Shown here one piece after another: positions 5,980 to 7,139 of a stretch of 7,139 nt of DNA (positions are counted from its first letter, which is position 1; the number at the start of each line of letters is the position of its first letter). The notes under the pieces were generated by a model. It did no database searches. It saw only the letters and a list, made by a program, of their open reading frames with translations, and was not told the DNA's origin. The DNA lies in NCBI GenBank assembly GCA_021807585.1, contig JAKBCQ010000123.1:1-7139 (forward strand), read 5' to 3'. The translations under genes and the position numbers were made by a program. The stretch is from Planctomycetota bacterium (GTDB taxonomy: Bacteria > Planctomycetota > Planctomycetia > Isosphaerales > Isosphaeraceae).

Positions 5980-6981
5980 GTGCTTTTAAAAATTGATCAT
6001 ATAACGAGATTAACGTATTCGTCGCCGGTATCGGAGACGGTGTTCGAGGCGCGAATGGCGCCTCCTTCGACCGAGGATCAGACGGTTTTGGGTTACTTGT
6101 TGCGAACGACCCCCGCCGCGCCTTTGACCTCGTATCGCGACGGGTTCGGCAATCGCGTCGACCTCTTCAACCTCGCGACGCCTTATCGCGATTTAACGAT
6201 CCACACGACCTCGATCGTGCGGGTTCATCGTCGTCGATTCCAGGGGTGCGTCGAATCGGCGTCGTGGCCGACCCCCGATCACCTGACGCGCGACAGCGTC
6301 GACGTCGTCGATTTTCTCGACCCGAGCCCGCTCGTCGATCGATCCGAGCGGCTCGACGAGATCGTCGCGTCGCTCAAACAGCCGACCGGGACGTTTCTCG
6401 ACCGCGTGAACGAACTGCTCGAAGTGGTAGCCGCCGAATTGGAATATGAACAAAAAGTGACAAACTCGCGCACTCCGCTTCGTGAGGTGTTGGATTTAAA
6501 ACGCGGCGTATGCCAGGATTTCGCGCATTTGATGCTGGGCGTCTGCCGAGGCGTCGGCGTGCCCGCTCGCTACGTGAGCGGTTACATCAACCACCCCGGC
6601 GAGATCGCGACCCACGCTTGGTGCCAGCTTTGGGGCGGAAGCGCGTTCGGCTGGTTCGACGTCGACCCGACTCGCACCCAGTTCGTCGGCGACGAGCACG
6701 TCGTCGTCGCGGTGGGACGCGACTACTCGGACGTTCCCCCCAACCGAGGCCTCTGGAAAGGCCGCGCCGACGAATCAATCAACGTGACGGTACAGGTCGA
6801 ACCGATCGATCGCGTTCCGCCCGACTGGAACGAGTGGTCGTCGTGGGGCGGGCGGGGAACGCATCAATCGCGTTCAATATCTCGCGCTTCCGAATCCAAA
6901 AAACGTGTTCATGTACCGTATCCTGTTCAACGGACGCGCAACCCGCACCTCAAGCAGCAACAAGGGCAACAGCAGCAGTAA
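5980..6981 (+). CDS. Transglutaminase-like protein with bacterial transglutaminase N-terminal domain (COG1305)
   Basis: A 333-residue protein. The N-terminal beta-rich bacterial transglutaminase-like domain spans about residues 1-82 (LLKIDHITRLTYSSPVSE, then YRDGFGNRVDLFN). The papain-like transglutaminase core spans about 140-240. The catalytic triad is visible: Cys178 in RGVCQDFAHLM, His212 in THAWCQLW and Asp229 in FDVDPTR. Such proteins may act as peptidases or amidases as readily as crosslinkers. There is no signal peptide, so it is probably cytoplasmic with its two operon partners. The start is GTG 5980, matching the family N-terminus, with a weak purine stretch (GAAAGA, 5969-5974) upstream. 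An ATG at 5967 in another frame opens a nine-codon frame that runs across this start. After the core the protein ends in a basic, low-complexity tail finishing in a glutamine run (326-333). A 60-base, partly AT-rich gap separates it from the alpha-E gene, so it may have some independent expression. Confidence 0.93.
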   Translation: MLLKIDHITRLTYSSPVSETVFEARMAPPSTEDQTVLGYLLRTTPAAPLTSYRDGFGNRVDLFNLATPYRDLTIHTTSIVRVHRRRFQGCVESASWPTPDHLTRDSVDVVDFLDPSPLVDRSERLDEIVASLKQPTGTFLDRVNELLEVVAAELEYEQKVTNSRTPLREVLDLKRGVCQDFAHLMLGVCRGVGVPARYVSGYINHPGEIATHAWCQLWGGSAFGWFDVDPTRTQFVGDEHVVVAVGRDYSDVPPNRGLWKGRADESINVTVQVEPIDRVPPDWNEWSSWGGRGTHQSRSISRASESKKRVHVPYPVQRTRNPHLKQQQGQQQQ

Positions 6982-6989
6982 ATTCGCCG

Positions 6990-7030
6990 GGATGAACAAT
7001 CGCCGATCATCTCGGCGATTCGATTCATCC
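6990..7030 (+). terminator. Two-part hairpin after the transglutaminase gene
   Basis: An inner nine-base perfect stem, AATCGCCGA (6998-7006) with TCGGCGATT (7012-7020), has a five-base loop. It is extended by an outer seven-base stem, GGATGAA (6990-6996) with TTCATCC (7024-7030), across a small asymmetric internal loop (1 and 3 bases). It starts eight bases after the TAA. No T-run follows, so it is either a U-tract-less terminator or a 3'-end stabilising structure. Its position suggests that the three-gene cluster ends here. Confidence 0.55.
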
Positions 7031-7139
7031 GACGCGCGGCGGAATCCGAATCGGCGAGGAACGACGAATATTGGAGAAGCAAACTTAAATGCATGTTATG
7101 TTCACATGATTTGTATCGATAGATATTTACAGGTCATCC

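Noticed and set aside
5174..5989. 271-codon plus-strand frame overlapping the alpha-E gene
   Set aside because: Out-of-frame shadow, dominated by Ser, Arg and Ala, with no family features.

Overview
The window looks like a piece of a moderately GC-rich bacterial chromosome, most likely from the Planctomycetota (Isosphaera-like). This rests on remembered similarity of the metallo-beta-lactamase protein and the ATP-grasp/alpha-E/transglutaminase trio to planctomycete proteins, not on a search. No rRNA or complete tRNA is present to place it firmly.

Left part (1 to about 2095): accessory-looking DNA. Positions 1-848 hold no convincing gene, only degenerate repeats. A minus-strand toxin-antitoxin pair follows (DUF433 antitoxin at 1211-1447, DUF5615 PIN-like toxin at 849-1214), joined by a 4-base ATGA overlap. 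About 540 bases without a convincing gene come next. They lead to a truncated tRNA-Arg(UCU) 3' half at 2049-2095. A tRNA 3' half without its 5' half is the usual scar of tRNA-targeted integration, and its orientation puts the element on the left and older chromosome on the right.

Right part (about 2260-6981): four plus-strand genes. The first is a ribonuclease Z-like metallo-beta-lactamase fold hydrolase. A 270-base gap follows, with hairpins and a strong Shine-Dalgarno sequence. Then comes a three-gene cluster: a circularly permuted ATP-grasp ligase, an alpha-E domain protein one base after its stop, and, 60 bases later, a transglutaminase-like protein with an N-terminal bacterial transglutaminase domain. 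This trio is a recurrent conserved neighbourhood, described by comparative genomics as a probable peptide-synthesis or peptide-tagging and removal system whose product is unknown. The transglutaminase gene is followed by a strong two-part hairpin (6990-7030).

Other signals: an SD sequence that faces an ATC codon rather than a normal start ahead of the ATP-grasp gene; islands of A/T-ending codons lying over conserved motifs; marked excess of the palindrome CGATCG in coding and non-coding DNA; and a backward-facing intrinsic terminator in the gap before the ATP-grasp gene.
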